Positions 8,071 to 14,488 of a DNA stretch of 16,173 nt are shown here, piece after piece (position 1 is the first letter of the stretch; each line of letters begins with the position of its first letter). The DNA comes from Bacteriovoracaceae bacterium UBA4097. GTDB lineage: Bacteria; Bdellovibrionota; Bacteriovoracia; Bacteriovoracales; Bacteriovoracaceae. The translations under genes and the position numbers were made by a program. Below the pieces are notes generated by a model, which was not told the origin of the DNA, did not search any database, and worked only from the letters and a program-made list of their open reading frames with translations. The DNA is taken from the NCBI GenBank assembly GCA_002381765.1, contig DFXX01000010.1, positions 21,948 through 38,120 on the forward strand, written 5' to 3'.

Positions 8071-9024
8071 ATGCCCCCAGTTTCATTGACCAATCTTTTT
8101 CCTGCTAATTTCTTAAACGACGCTGAAATTCACCAGAGTCTGGGTGAGGAATTTTCTCTTTGTGATCATGGAAATATGGTTTTTCATTGGGCCGATTTTC
8201 ATGAAACTTGTGATGCGGTTAAAGAGAGCATGGAATCGAATCCTTCATTACTAGAGGACTTCAAAAAAAGAGAGACTTCTTTGAAGCAGCTCTCACTGAT
8301 TCCCGTCTGGATTAAAACCAGAAGTAAAGTTCATCAGACAACAATGTTTGATCTTTATCAAAAACATATTCTCAATAAGACTCATCTCTTAGGGGGAATC
8401 GATCCCTTTGGTCCTTTGCAAATTTCTTTTATTTCTGGATCTGGCCCTTATAAAACCTTGTCAATAGCTGAGTGCTTTAATAATAAAACCTATCAGGATT
8501 TTGTCTTAGTCTCTCTCTTGAGAGGTGAACTTCCTAAGCGCAATTTTAGAATCAGGCTTAAGTCTAAAGTCCTGGTTGAATATGGAGATAAATTTGCAAA
8601 TGCTCAACTTATTAATCTTGAGCAGATGACCACGACCGGTCTGTTGTTTTCAGTAGATGCGGATTTTTATAATAAGGAGCTCTCAAAAGGGCCAAGCATT
8701 CGAATTTTAATTGATACGAATCTTTTGCATTCTTCTCTCAATAAGCCTTTACCAGAGCTTAAGGCCTATCTCTCTGAACACACTTTCAATCTCCTTTATT
8801 CATCTCGTAAGGAAGACGCTGTAGAGTGTACCTTGGCGGGCTTCTCCATTCAATCGAGCTTTGATTTCTATAAGAATAAGAAAGTCTATCTTTTTACTTC
8901 TTATGAGAGCTTAGCTAAAAATGGCGAGGTCAGTGCTAAGAATCTCAAGGCTTTTGTTGACTATACCCGAGCATTGGTGCGCAATCATTATCAGAGACTC
9001 TCTGACAAACTCAAGTCTGCTTAA
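8071..9024 (+). CDS. Lineage-specific protein with a possible degenerate PilZ-like region
   Basis: The 317-residue product starts at ATG 8071 with GAGG six bases upstream. It has no signal peptide or membrane helix, so it is probably cytosolic. Residues about 154-200 (KRNFRIRL, then VLVEYGDKFANAQLINLEQMTTTG and LLFSV) have the rhythm of a PilZ beta-barrel: basic residues, an Asn-Leu near a strand end, then Gly and hydrophobics. The canonical RxxxR and [D/N]xSxxG cyclic-di-GMP residues are not properly conserved, so if it is PilZ-like it may not bind the nucleotide. PilZ proteins are abundant in Bdellovibrio relatives, which makes the idea reasonable but unproven. The remaining sequence is unrecognised. 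Its TAA stop overlaps the stop of the convergent recombinase, with no terminator between them. Confidence 0.6.
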   Translation: MPPVSLTNLFPANFLNDAEIHQSLGEEFSLCDHGNMVFHWADFHETCDAVKESMESNPSLLEDFKKRETSLKQLSLIPVWIKTRSKVHQTTMFDLYQKHILNKTHLLGGIDPFGPLQISFISGSGPYKTLSIAECFNNKTYQDFVLVSLLRGELPKRNFRIRLKSKVLVEYGDKFANAQLINLEQMTTTGLLFSVDADFYNKELSKGPSIRILIDTNLLHSSLNKPLPELKAYLSEHTFNLLYSSRKEDAVECTLAGFSIQSSFDFYKNKKVYLFTSYESLAKNGEVSAKNLKAFVDYTRALVRNHYQRLSDKLKSA

Positions 9025-10028
9025 CCTTCATTGGTTTTTTTAAGACCATAATCCACCTGATAAGCGGCCGACTTATCTAGGTTCTTTCTTCTTTTATCAT
9101 AACGCTCAGTCGTAGTGATATTGGAGTGACCTGCAAAGGTCGCTACATCTCTGATGGGTGTCTCCTGAGTATCTAAAAGATGAGAGATAACTGTCGCCCG
9201 GCAAGAATGAGGAGAGACTGCCTTGTTGATTCCCAATTTTTTAGCGTAACGCTCTATCACGCGGTAGATAGTGGAGCCATCCATGGGTTTATTATTTCTG
9301 GTCTTCAGTTCTGTTTGAAGGAGCCAGTCTTCGGCACCTAATTCAACTCCATTGTCTTTGAGAAATTGAATGTATTCCTGAATCTCATGAGCGACTCCCT
9401 TATTTAAAGGAATAAGTCTCACTTTATCACCCTTACCGTGGATTCTTAAAATGGTATGACCTCGATCCTGGGCAAACTGATGCATCTTGATACCCGTCAG
9501 TTCTGATCGTCTAAGTCCCAAACTAAAAAGAAGAACCATAATCAGCCGATGAGTTTTTCCCTTATGAGTGGCGAGATCCGGAGCATTTATCATTCTGACT
9601 ACTTCTTCATCATCAAAGGCGAGAGTCGGGGATTCGGTTTGAACTTTGGGTAGCTTGACCGTATCCAAGGGATTATGATCCATGAGTCGAGCGGCCACCG
9701 CCCATTTGATAAATGAGCGGATGCACACCAGCCGTCGGTTAACGGTAGCAGAAGCGAGACCCCTCTCCATTAAATGATCTCGATAAATTTGGAAATGATA
9801 GGACTGAATTTCTGAAGGATGCGAGATGGCAACATTTCCCGATTTTAAAAAATCAAAGAAGAATTTTAAGTCCTTAATATAGGCGGTCTTGGTATCGATT
9901 GAAAGGAACTGCACCAAAAATTCCCGGATGAAATCCTGGATGTCGCTTTTCTTTTCAGCGGCTTCCTTAAATTTACGAGCGAGATCGGGATTAACCTGAG
10001 TCGTAAGTGCGGTAGTGTTTTTGGCCAT
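9021..10028 (-). CDS. Tyrosine recombinase / phage-type integrase (XerC/D-like)
   Basis: This 335-residue site-specific DNA recombinase has an N-terminal SAM-like core-binding domain (residues about 30-120) and a C-terminal catalytic domain. The full active-site set is visible: R173 (GLRRSEL), K199 (HGKGDKVR), H274 and R277 (SPHSCRAT), H301 (AGHSNITTTERYD) and nucleophile Y310. The spacing of H274-R277 and H301-Y310 matches XerD. It has about 35-40 more residues than typical XerC/XerD, mostly at the N terminus (MAKNTTALTTQ...). No dif-like or att repeat, cargo or direct repeat was found around it, so it could be a chromosomal Xer-like enzyme, a domesticated integrase, or an orphan. No good Shine-Dalgarno precedes ATG 10028. 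Its stop overlaps that of the convergent gene by four bases. Confidence 0.88.
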   Translation of the reverse strand: MAKNTTALTTQVNPDLARKFKEAAEKKSDIQDFIREFLVQFLSIDTKTAYIKDLKFFFDFLKSGNVAISHPSEIQSYHFQIYRDHLMERGLASATVNRRLVCIRSFIKWAVAARLMDHNPLDTVKLPKVQTESPTLAFDDEEVVRMINAPDLATHKGKTHRLIMVLLFSLGLRRSELTGIKMHQFAQDRGHTILRIHGKGDKVRLIPLNKGVAHEIQEYIQFLKDNGVELGAEDWLLQTELKTRNNKPMDGSTIYRVIERYAKKLGINKAVSPHSCRATVISHLLDTQETPIRDVATFAGHSNITTTERYDKRRKNLDKSAAYQVDYGLKKTNEG

Positions 10029-10088
10029 GGCTTATTCTAACTCTATCTTGAGTAAAATAAAATAGTCCCTAAAAAGATATCAACCAAA

Positions 10089-10865
10089 TTAGTTAAGTAT
10101 ATAAGTTAAACCAGTCGTAACTAATAAATTTTCGTCCCTCCCAGTAACACCGGAGTTTACTTCCAGATCGAATTGCCAGTCAGATCCGAGGGTATAAGCA
10201 GATCCGGCGCCATAAAGGGCCTGCCAGCCAGAACCAGTTTCCGTGCTGGCCTTATTGAGGGCCTGGACAAAGAGCACGAGTTCTTCCAAAACTTTGAAGC
10301 CCAGAACGGTAGCGAGCTCAAAATCATGATGAAGGCCCGTACTCTTCTCATTGGCCTCGTGAAACCACATCGGCATGATTCCTAAAGACATTTTTTCATT
10401 TATTCCATAGGAGAGCGGGAAATTGATCCCCATGGAAACTTTTTCGTTACCGATACCTTTTTTGCCAGTAGGTAGGATGACGTAGGGAAGAATGCCGATT
10501 CCTACATCTCCGCCTTCATTACCCAAAATATTATATTTTAATCTTATAACTCCATCTCCCATTCCAGATTCATTGCCATCTGTTCCGGGCCGTTTAATAA
10601 AACCACCAAATCCCAGTTGGAATTCTGTGTTCTTTAATATTCCAGCATTGAGGAAAGCGTTTCCAAAAGCCTGGCCTTGCTCATGCTCGTTATGTGTGAG
10701 TCCAAAGGCGGTGGCCTCAATTCTAAATTTTCCAGGCCTCGCAGCAAGGGGAGAGTCTGTAAACCCAGGACGATCGCTAATAAGCTGACCCTTTTCTTCC
10801 TGAGCAAGAACTGAATGAGTAACGAGAAGTGCTGATATGAGAAAGAGGAAGGTGATTTTTTTCAT
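10089..10865 (-). CDS. Outer-membrane protein of the MetA-pathway phenol degradation family (PF13557-like)
   Basis: The 258-residue product has a signal peptide (MKKITFLFLISALLVTHSVLA) and then LISDRPGFTDSPLAARPGKFRIE, the characteristic opening of PF13557 proteins (DRPxFTxSP...PG...E). The rest is repeated amphipathic strands with Gly/Asn turns (GDVGIGILPYVILPTGKKG, MSLGIMPMWFHE, SAYTLGSDWQFDLEVNSG) and a C-terminal LVTTGLTYILN, as in a 10-12-strand barrel. Family members are often near aromatic-degradation genes and thought to aid hydrophobic substrate uptake, but most have no proven substrate and nothing here points to phenol metabolism. It has a good sigma-70-like promoter and lies 60 bp upstream of the recombinase on the same strand; co-transcription is possible. 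Confidence 0.75.
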   Translation of the reverse strand: MKKITFLFLISALLVTHSVLAQEEKGQLISDRPGFTDSPLAARPGKFRIEATAFGLTHNEHEQGQAFGNAFLNAGILKNTEFQLGFGGFIKRPGTDGNESGMGDGVIRLKYNILGNEGGDVGIGILPYVILPTGKKGIGNEKVSMGINFPLSYGINEKMSLGIMPMWFHEANEKSTGLHHDFELATVLGFKVLEELVLFVQALNKASTETGSGWQALYGAGSAYTLGSDWQFDLEVNSGVTGRDENLLVTTGLTYILN

Positions 10866-10894
10866 TTCATAATTTTAAACTTTCAACTCATTTG

Positions 10895-10922
10895 ATTCTA
10901 TCTAGGGCAAATACTTCCTCAA
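10895..10922 (-). promoter_or_regulatory. Sigma-70-like promoter for the minus-strand outer-membrane protein gene
   Basis: Read on the minus strand, TTGAGG (plus positions 10917-10922) and TAGAAT (plus 10895-10900) are 16 bp apart, about 30 bp before the start at 10865. The -10 matches consensus at five of six positions, the -35 at four of six. The opposing rmuC gene probably has its promoter in the same 98-bp divergent gap; only an AATAAT -10-like box (10938-10943) is visible for it. Confidence 0.5.
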
Positions 10923-10963
10923 TTCTTATTGCTGTGGAATAATGAAGGGACAGAGGAGAAATC

Positions 10964-12112
10964 ATGGCACTTACTTTCTTGGTTGGCATCGGTGGAATAG
11001 TCTTAGGCCTAGCGATCTATCACTTCCGGTCTCATAAAATTTTGATAGAGAATTCTCTGTTAAAAGAAAAACTTGCACTCCAGGAAAAATATCATCTTGA
11101 GTCATCTGATAAGCTTGAGCTCCGGCTAAAGGAAATCTCCCAACAAATTTTTGAAGAAAAAAGTAAGCGCTTTAGAGAAGACTCTCTCCGAGGCATGGAA
11201 CTCATCCTCAATCCATTCAGAGAGCGCATGACCGACTTTCAAAAGAAAGTGGAAGAGATGCATATGAGCGACACTAAGGATCGCTTAAAGCTTCAGTCTG
11301 AAATCGAGCGCATCGTCCTCACCAATCAAAAGATGAGTCTTGAAACCGAGAACCTCACTCGCGCTCTTAAAGGAGATGTGAAGGTTCAGGGTAATTGGGG
11401 AGAGCTTATCTTAGAGAAGATCCTCGAGGCTTCGGGGCTCAGACGTGGAGAGGAATTTACTCTTCAGGGTAAGGACATGAATCTCAAAAACGAAGAAGGC
11501 AAACATCAAATGCCGGATGTAATCATCAATCTTCCGGAGAATAAGCATCTTATAGTGGATTCCAAGGTAAGTCTTGTGGCCTATGAGCGCTACGTTAATG
11601 ATCACCAGGAAGAGGATCTCTCTCTCTTCCTGGATTCTCTATACGCTCACATTAAAGGTCTCTCGCAAAAAAATTACCAGGGTCTTGAGAAGCTCTCAAC
11701 ACCCGATTACGTCATGCTCTTTGTTCCTATCGAGGGAGCCTTTATGCTAGCGATGCAAAAAGATAAGGAGCTCTTCACCTACGCTTGGGAACACAATATT
11801 ATTCTGGTGGGACCATCCACACTTTTGGCAACTCTGAGAACGGTCTCGAGCCTCTGGAAGCAGGAGAGGCAGACCAAGAACGCGCTAGAGATTGCCCGTC
11901 AAGCGGGGGCCCTTTATGACAAGTTTGTTCTGGTGGCTCAGGATATCGATCAGATTGGAAATCAAATTAAGCGCGTGGGGGATTCAGTTGAAACTCTTAA
12001 GGGGCGCATGGTGACGGGTAAGGGGAGTGTGGCCTCTCGTATGGAAGCTTTAAGAGAGTTGGGAGCAAAGAACACTAAGACACTTCCTGCCAATTTAGAG
12101 GCCGAGATATAA
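10964..12112 (+). CDS. rmuC: DNA recombination protein RmuC homologue
   Basis: This 382-residue protein has an N-terminal membrane anchor (residues about 2-20), a long coiled coil (about 28-135) and the RmuC domain (PF02646). Hallmark segments are GNWGELILEKILEASGLRRG (positions about 143-162), PDVIINLPENKHLIVDSKVSL with the following AYERY, and the LWKQERQTKNALEIARQAGALYDKF segment. RmuC limits inversions and other rearrangements at short inverted repeats and has a nuclease-like (PD-(D/E)xK-related) fold; the DSK and upstream acidic residues fit that. E. coli RmuC is longer (about 475 residues), the difference lying mainly in the coiled coil and C terminus. The start has a GAGGAGA site. It ends with tandem TAATAA stops and a strong terminator, so it is a single-gene unit. 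Confidence 0.92.
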   Translation: MALTFLVGIGGIVLGLAIYHFRSHKILIENSLLKEKLALQEKYHLESSDKLELRLKEISQQIFEEKSKRFREDSLRGMELILNPFRERMTDFQKKVEEMHMSDTKDRLKLQSEIERIVLTNQKMSLETENLTRALKGDVKVQGNWGELILEKILEASGLRRGEEFTLQGKDMNLKNEEGKHQMPDVIINLPENKHLIVDSKVSLVAYERYVNDHQEEDLSLFLDSLYAHIKGLSQKNYQGLEKLSTPDYVMLFVPIEGAFMLAMQKDKELFTYAWEHNIILVGPSTLLATLRTVSSLWKQERQTKNALEIARQAGALYDKFVLVAQDIDQIGNQIKRVGDSVETLKGRMVTGKGSVASRMEALRELGAKNTKTLPANLEAEI

Positions 12113-12147
12113 TAAGTGAAAATACAGAAGTAGAGATGAATGAAAAG

Positions 12148-12184
12148 AATGGATGCCGCTTTTTAAAGTCGGCATCCATTTTAA
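12148..12184 (+). terminator. Rho-independent terminator of rmuC, probably bidirectional
   Basis: A perfect 11-bp stem (12148-12158 AATGGATGCCG with 12170-12180 CGGCATCCATT) encloses an 11-base loop and is followed by TTTT. In reverse the stem is followed by ATTCTTTT, so it could also stop transcripts of the convergent small gene ending at 12248. Confidence 0.85.
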
Positions 12185-12209
12185 TATCTTTTGTAATTCT
12201 GTTCAGGGG

Positions 12210-12225
12210 CTAGAATTAATTCTAG
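12210..12225. repeat. Perfect 16-bp palindrome between convergent genes
   Basis: CTAGAATTAATTCTAG is an exact inverted repeat with no loop. It lies 25 bp after the rmuC terminator and 22 bp before the stop of the minus-strand gene. It could be a dimeric regulator site or a relic hairpin; nothing in the sequence decides. Confidence 0.6.
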
Positions 12226-12247
12226 TCAACTCATATTATTATAATAG

Positions 12248-12568
12248 CTAGAGGCAGCTCATTATAACTCGAGCAGTGCAAAATAATTCATAACCCATAT
12301 GAGTATTAATCTCTGAACAAGAAGCATCCTTTTTATAAACTTTGTCCGGATACAAACCTTGGGAAACACACTCATCTTCTGCTAACTTCGTAGCTTCTTG
12401 AATGGATTTTTTCTTAAATTTTTGTTTCATGAAGAAACCTCTTCCCTTACAAGTATCTGAAAAGTAACCCTTGGAGCAACTCGATGTCGCCACTCCGATT
12501 ACTGGCTTACTAGATGCAAAGGAGAGCTGAGACATCATGATGACTGATACTAATACTAAATATTTCAT
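12248..12568 (-). CDS. Small secreted cysteine-rich hypothetical protein
   Basis: The 106-residue product has a signal peptide (MKYLVLVSVIMMSQLSFA) and a mature part of about 88 residues with six cysteines (C31, C40, C67, C84, C97 and C105), enough for three disulfides. It is basic (FMKQKFKKKS) and has no recognised domain. The even number of cysteines and the export signal suggest an oxidatively folded periplasmic or secreted protein; toxin, inhibitor and structural roles are all open. A good AAGGAAG ribosome binding site precedes ATG 12568. It stands alone: rmuC ends convergently and the next operon is divergent. Confidence 0.65.
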   Translation of the reverse strand: MKYLVLVSVIMMSQLSFASSKPVIGVATSSCSKGYFSDTCKGRGFFMKQKFKKKSIQEATKLAEDECVSQGLYPDKVYKKDASCSEINTHMGYELFCTARVIMSCL

Positions 12569-12863
12569 ATTATCTTCCTTTAACTAATGGTTTCAAATCA
12601 TCATTTGTTAATATTCCCCTATCATCACAGATTTCAGTTATACCGGAACATTCAATGAAAATTCTCTATGCTGTTGTACAAAATTTTGACAGTTGAAAAG
12701 TTGAAAATGGCCTATAGATAACAACAGGTTGCCCCTTTTTTATGGAGACTAAAATGTAAGAAAAAGAAAGACCTTGACCATTTCTTGACACACTTAACGG
12801 TAACTTAACAGGCCAAATAAAGAGGAGATCTTCAAACTAGATGTAGCACTTCAAGGAGATGAA
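12569..12863. other. 295-bp AT-rich divergent intergenic region
   Basis: No gene is supported here. Apart from the phased CTTRAC array at 12773-12810, it holds TTTTGACA followed by a tandem GTTGAAAA pair (12692-12707), a TATAGA -10-like box (12713-12718) poorly spaced from it, a GAGGAG (12822-12827) with no suitably placed start, and a lone ATG-TAG (12841-12846) just before the true ribosome binding site AAGGAG (12853-12858). Promoters for both flanking genes must lie here. Confidence 0.5.
12773..12810 (+). promoter_or_regulatory. Four phased CTTRAC direct repeats, probable response-regulator array
   Basis: CTTGAC occurs at 12773 and 12784 and CTTAAC at 12793 and 12804, giving spacings of 11, 9 and 11 bp. 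With flanks these read TTGACC, TTGACA, TTAACG and TTAACA. Pairs of hexamers one helical turn apart are typical of OmpR/PhoB-family binding sites; the TTAACA unit matches the known Bacillus PhoP box core, while the match to the E. coli Pho box (CTGTCAT) is poor. The array ends 54 bp before the olsB-like start codon. One unit (TTGACA, 12785-12790) could also serve as a -35 box, but no good -10 follows at normal spacing, as often seen with activator-dependent promoters. Confidence 0.5.
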
Positions 12864-13706
12864 ATGGTTAATGCCTTGTTTATGAATACACAGTTTGCTC
12901 TTTCCAGGATGCCTCATTACTTTCGGCTCAAGTCTCTTAAGGTTATTAGACCTAAGGTCGAAATCAATTTTGAAAATCAGTACTACCAGGTAAAAACTCT
13001 TAACTGCGTGGATGAGCTCGCAGAAGTGATGAAGCTTCGCTTTGATGTTTTTTTTAAAGAATTCTCAGAACTTCCATCTTTATTCTCATTTTTCTCATAC
13101 GACATCGATATGCATGATTTCCTTTGCGATCACTTGATTGTGAAGGATAAGGAGAATGGCAAGATCGTGGCCTGCTATAGACTTCTTCTTTCTGGTGTTT
13201 CTTCTAAGTTTTATTCGGAAGGGGAGTTTGAGCTTTCTGACTTTCTAAAAACTCCGGGAGTGAAGCTTGAATTGGGTCGAGCTTGTGTGCATAAGGATTA
13301 CCGCTCAGGAGTGGTGATTAGCTCTCTTTGGAAGGGACTGATTGAATACGCTCGCCGCTCCAAGGCCAAGTATCTCTTCGGTTGCTCTAGCATTCCTAAG
13401 AAAGATCTCGAGTCGCTGCCATTTATTATGGAAGATCTTGAAAGAAGAGACGCCCTGGTGACTGATTTTGAAATTGGCATAAGACCAAAGTATCGGCCAA
13501 CGGCTGCTCTTAATCTCTCATATAGTACGGAAAACCTCGAGCGTCCTAAAAATAGACCCATGAACTCTCTTATGAATATGTATCTATTGGCCGGAGCTAA
13601 GTTTTCTCGTCAGGGTGCCTATGATGCTGAGATGGAGTGCCTGGATCTTATGACCATACTTGATATTTCTTTGCTTCCTGCCTCTTTTGAAAGGAAGTTC
13701 GGATGA
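12864..13706 (+). CDS. olsB: Ornithine-acyl-ACP N-acyltransferase-like GNAT enzyme (OlsB family)
   Basis: The 280-residue protein resembles OlsB (PF13444, Acetyltransf_5), which moves a 3-hydroxyacyl group from acyl carrier protein to the alpha-amino group of ornithine, the first step of ornithine lipid synthesis. Matching segments are LRFDVFFKEF (58-67), DFLCDHLIVKD (85-95), ACYRLLL (103-109), FYSEGEFELSDFL (116-128), ELGRACVHKDYRSGVVISSLWKGL (136-159), YLFGCSS (170-176), and the C-terminal MYLLAGAK...CLDLMTILDISLLPASFERKFG. Length is close to Sinorhizobium OlsB (about 296). AAGGAG sits five bases before the ATG. It overlaps the PlsC-like gene by ATGA, as expected for an ols pair, and lies behind the CTTRAC array. 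Some PF13444 enzymes acylate other amines such as glycine; the arginase downstream favours ornithine. Confidence 0.72.
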   Translation: MVNALFMNTQFALSRMPHYFRLKSLKVIRPKVEINFENQYYQVKTLNCVDELAEVMKLRFDVFFKEFSELPSLFSFFSYDIDMHDFLCDHLIVKDKENGKIVACYRLLLSGVSSKFYSEGEFELSDFLKTPGVKLELGRACVHKDYRSGVVISSLWKGLIEYARRSKAKYLFGCSSIPKKDLESLPFIMEDLERRDALVTDFEIGIRPKYRPTAALNLSYSTENLERPKNRPMNSLMNMYLLAGAKFSRQGAYDAEMECLDLMTILDISLLPASFERKFG

Positions 13707-14488
13707 TAACAGAAAGCAGAATATTTAGTCCGAATCTTTTAGTGCTCTTTAAAGGAATCGTGAAGTATGTATTATTCTGCTTTCTGATATTCTTTTTTCT
13801 TTTTCATCATGCTCTAGTGAGCTTGGTGATCTGGGATGATAAAAAGCGAATGCGCTACTTTATGAAGAGCATTCGCTTGACTGCCCTGATGGGGCTTAAG
13901 GTTTTAAATGTTCAGCATAAGGTTGAAAATAAAACCCAAGCTCTGGAGGGGCGACTCCTCATTGCCAACCACATGTCGTACGTGGATGTGCTTATTCTGT
14001 TTGCTCATTATCCCTCGCTCTTTGTCACTTCAGTTGAGATGAGCGAAGTCCCGGTCTTGGGGCAAATCATTAAGCTAGCCGGATGCTTTCTAGTGGAGCG
14101 CCGAAAAGAGAAGAGGGGACAAGATACCCTTAATCGCGAAATAGTCAGCATGACTCAAAAACTCAAAGATGGATTTGATGTCTTTCTTTTCCCGGAAGGC
14201 ACGAGCTCTGATGGAAGAGGAATCCTGCCCTTTAAATCAACTTTTTTTCAAACCGCCATCGATTGCAAGGCCACCATCATTCCCATTTGTCTCGTTTATG
14301 ATGAGGGGTTGGACGTTATTCCTTGGTACGGGAAAATGACCTTCCCGGATCATCTTTTTAATCTGTTTTTGGCCTCAAATCTCAAGGCACGGGTAATTGA
14401 GCTAGAAGCGATCTCCCCAGAGGGAAATCGCTCAGAGCTTAAAAATATCTGTCATGAAAGGATCGCTAGTGCTTACGCAAAACATTAA
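13703..14488 (+). CDS. PlsC-family 1-acyl O-acyltransferase, probably OlsA-like
   Basis: This 261-residue enzyme is a lysophospholipid-acyltransferase family member. It shows an N-terminal membrane segment (about 18-45), the HX4D catalytic motif (NHMSYVD, H90 and D95), the block II region CFLVERRKEKRG (128-139), the FPEGT motif (163-167) and a block IV-like TIIPICLVY (191-199). PlsC proteins esterify lysophosphatidic acid; OlsA proteins of the same family esterify lyso-ornithine lipid. The 4-bp overlap with the olsB-like gene makes OlsA the likelier role, but motifs alone do not separate the two and some OlsA enzymes do both. It should work at the inner membrane face using acyl-ACP. Its end overlaps the arginase gene. 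Confidence 0.82.
   Translation: MITESRIFSPNLLVLFKGIVKYVLFCFLIFFFLFHHALVSLVIWDDKKRMRYFMKSIRLTALMGLKVLNVQHKVENKTQALEGRLLIANHMSYVDVLILFAHYPSLFVTSVEMSEVPVLGQIIKLAGCFLVERRKEKRGQDTLNREIVSMTQKLKDGFDVFLFPEGTSSDGRGILPFKSTFFQTAIDCKATIIPICLVYDEGLDVIPWYGKMTFPDHLFNLFLASNLKARVIELEAISPEGNRSELKNICHERIASAYAKH

Noticed and set aside
9021..10028. Integrated mobile element around the recombinase
   Set aside because: No flanking direct repeats, tRNA, phage or transfer genes are visible and the neighbours look chromosomal.
10492..10788. Plus-strand open frame of 98 codons opposite the outer-membrane protein gene
   Set aside because: The minus-strand frame has a signal peptide, family motif and promoter. The plus-strand translation is proline/serine-rich shadow sequence with no ribosome binding site.
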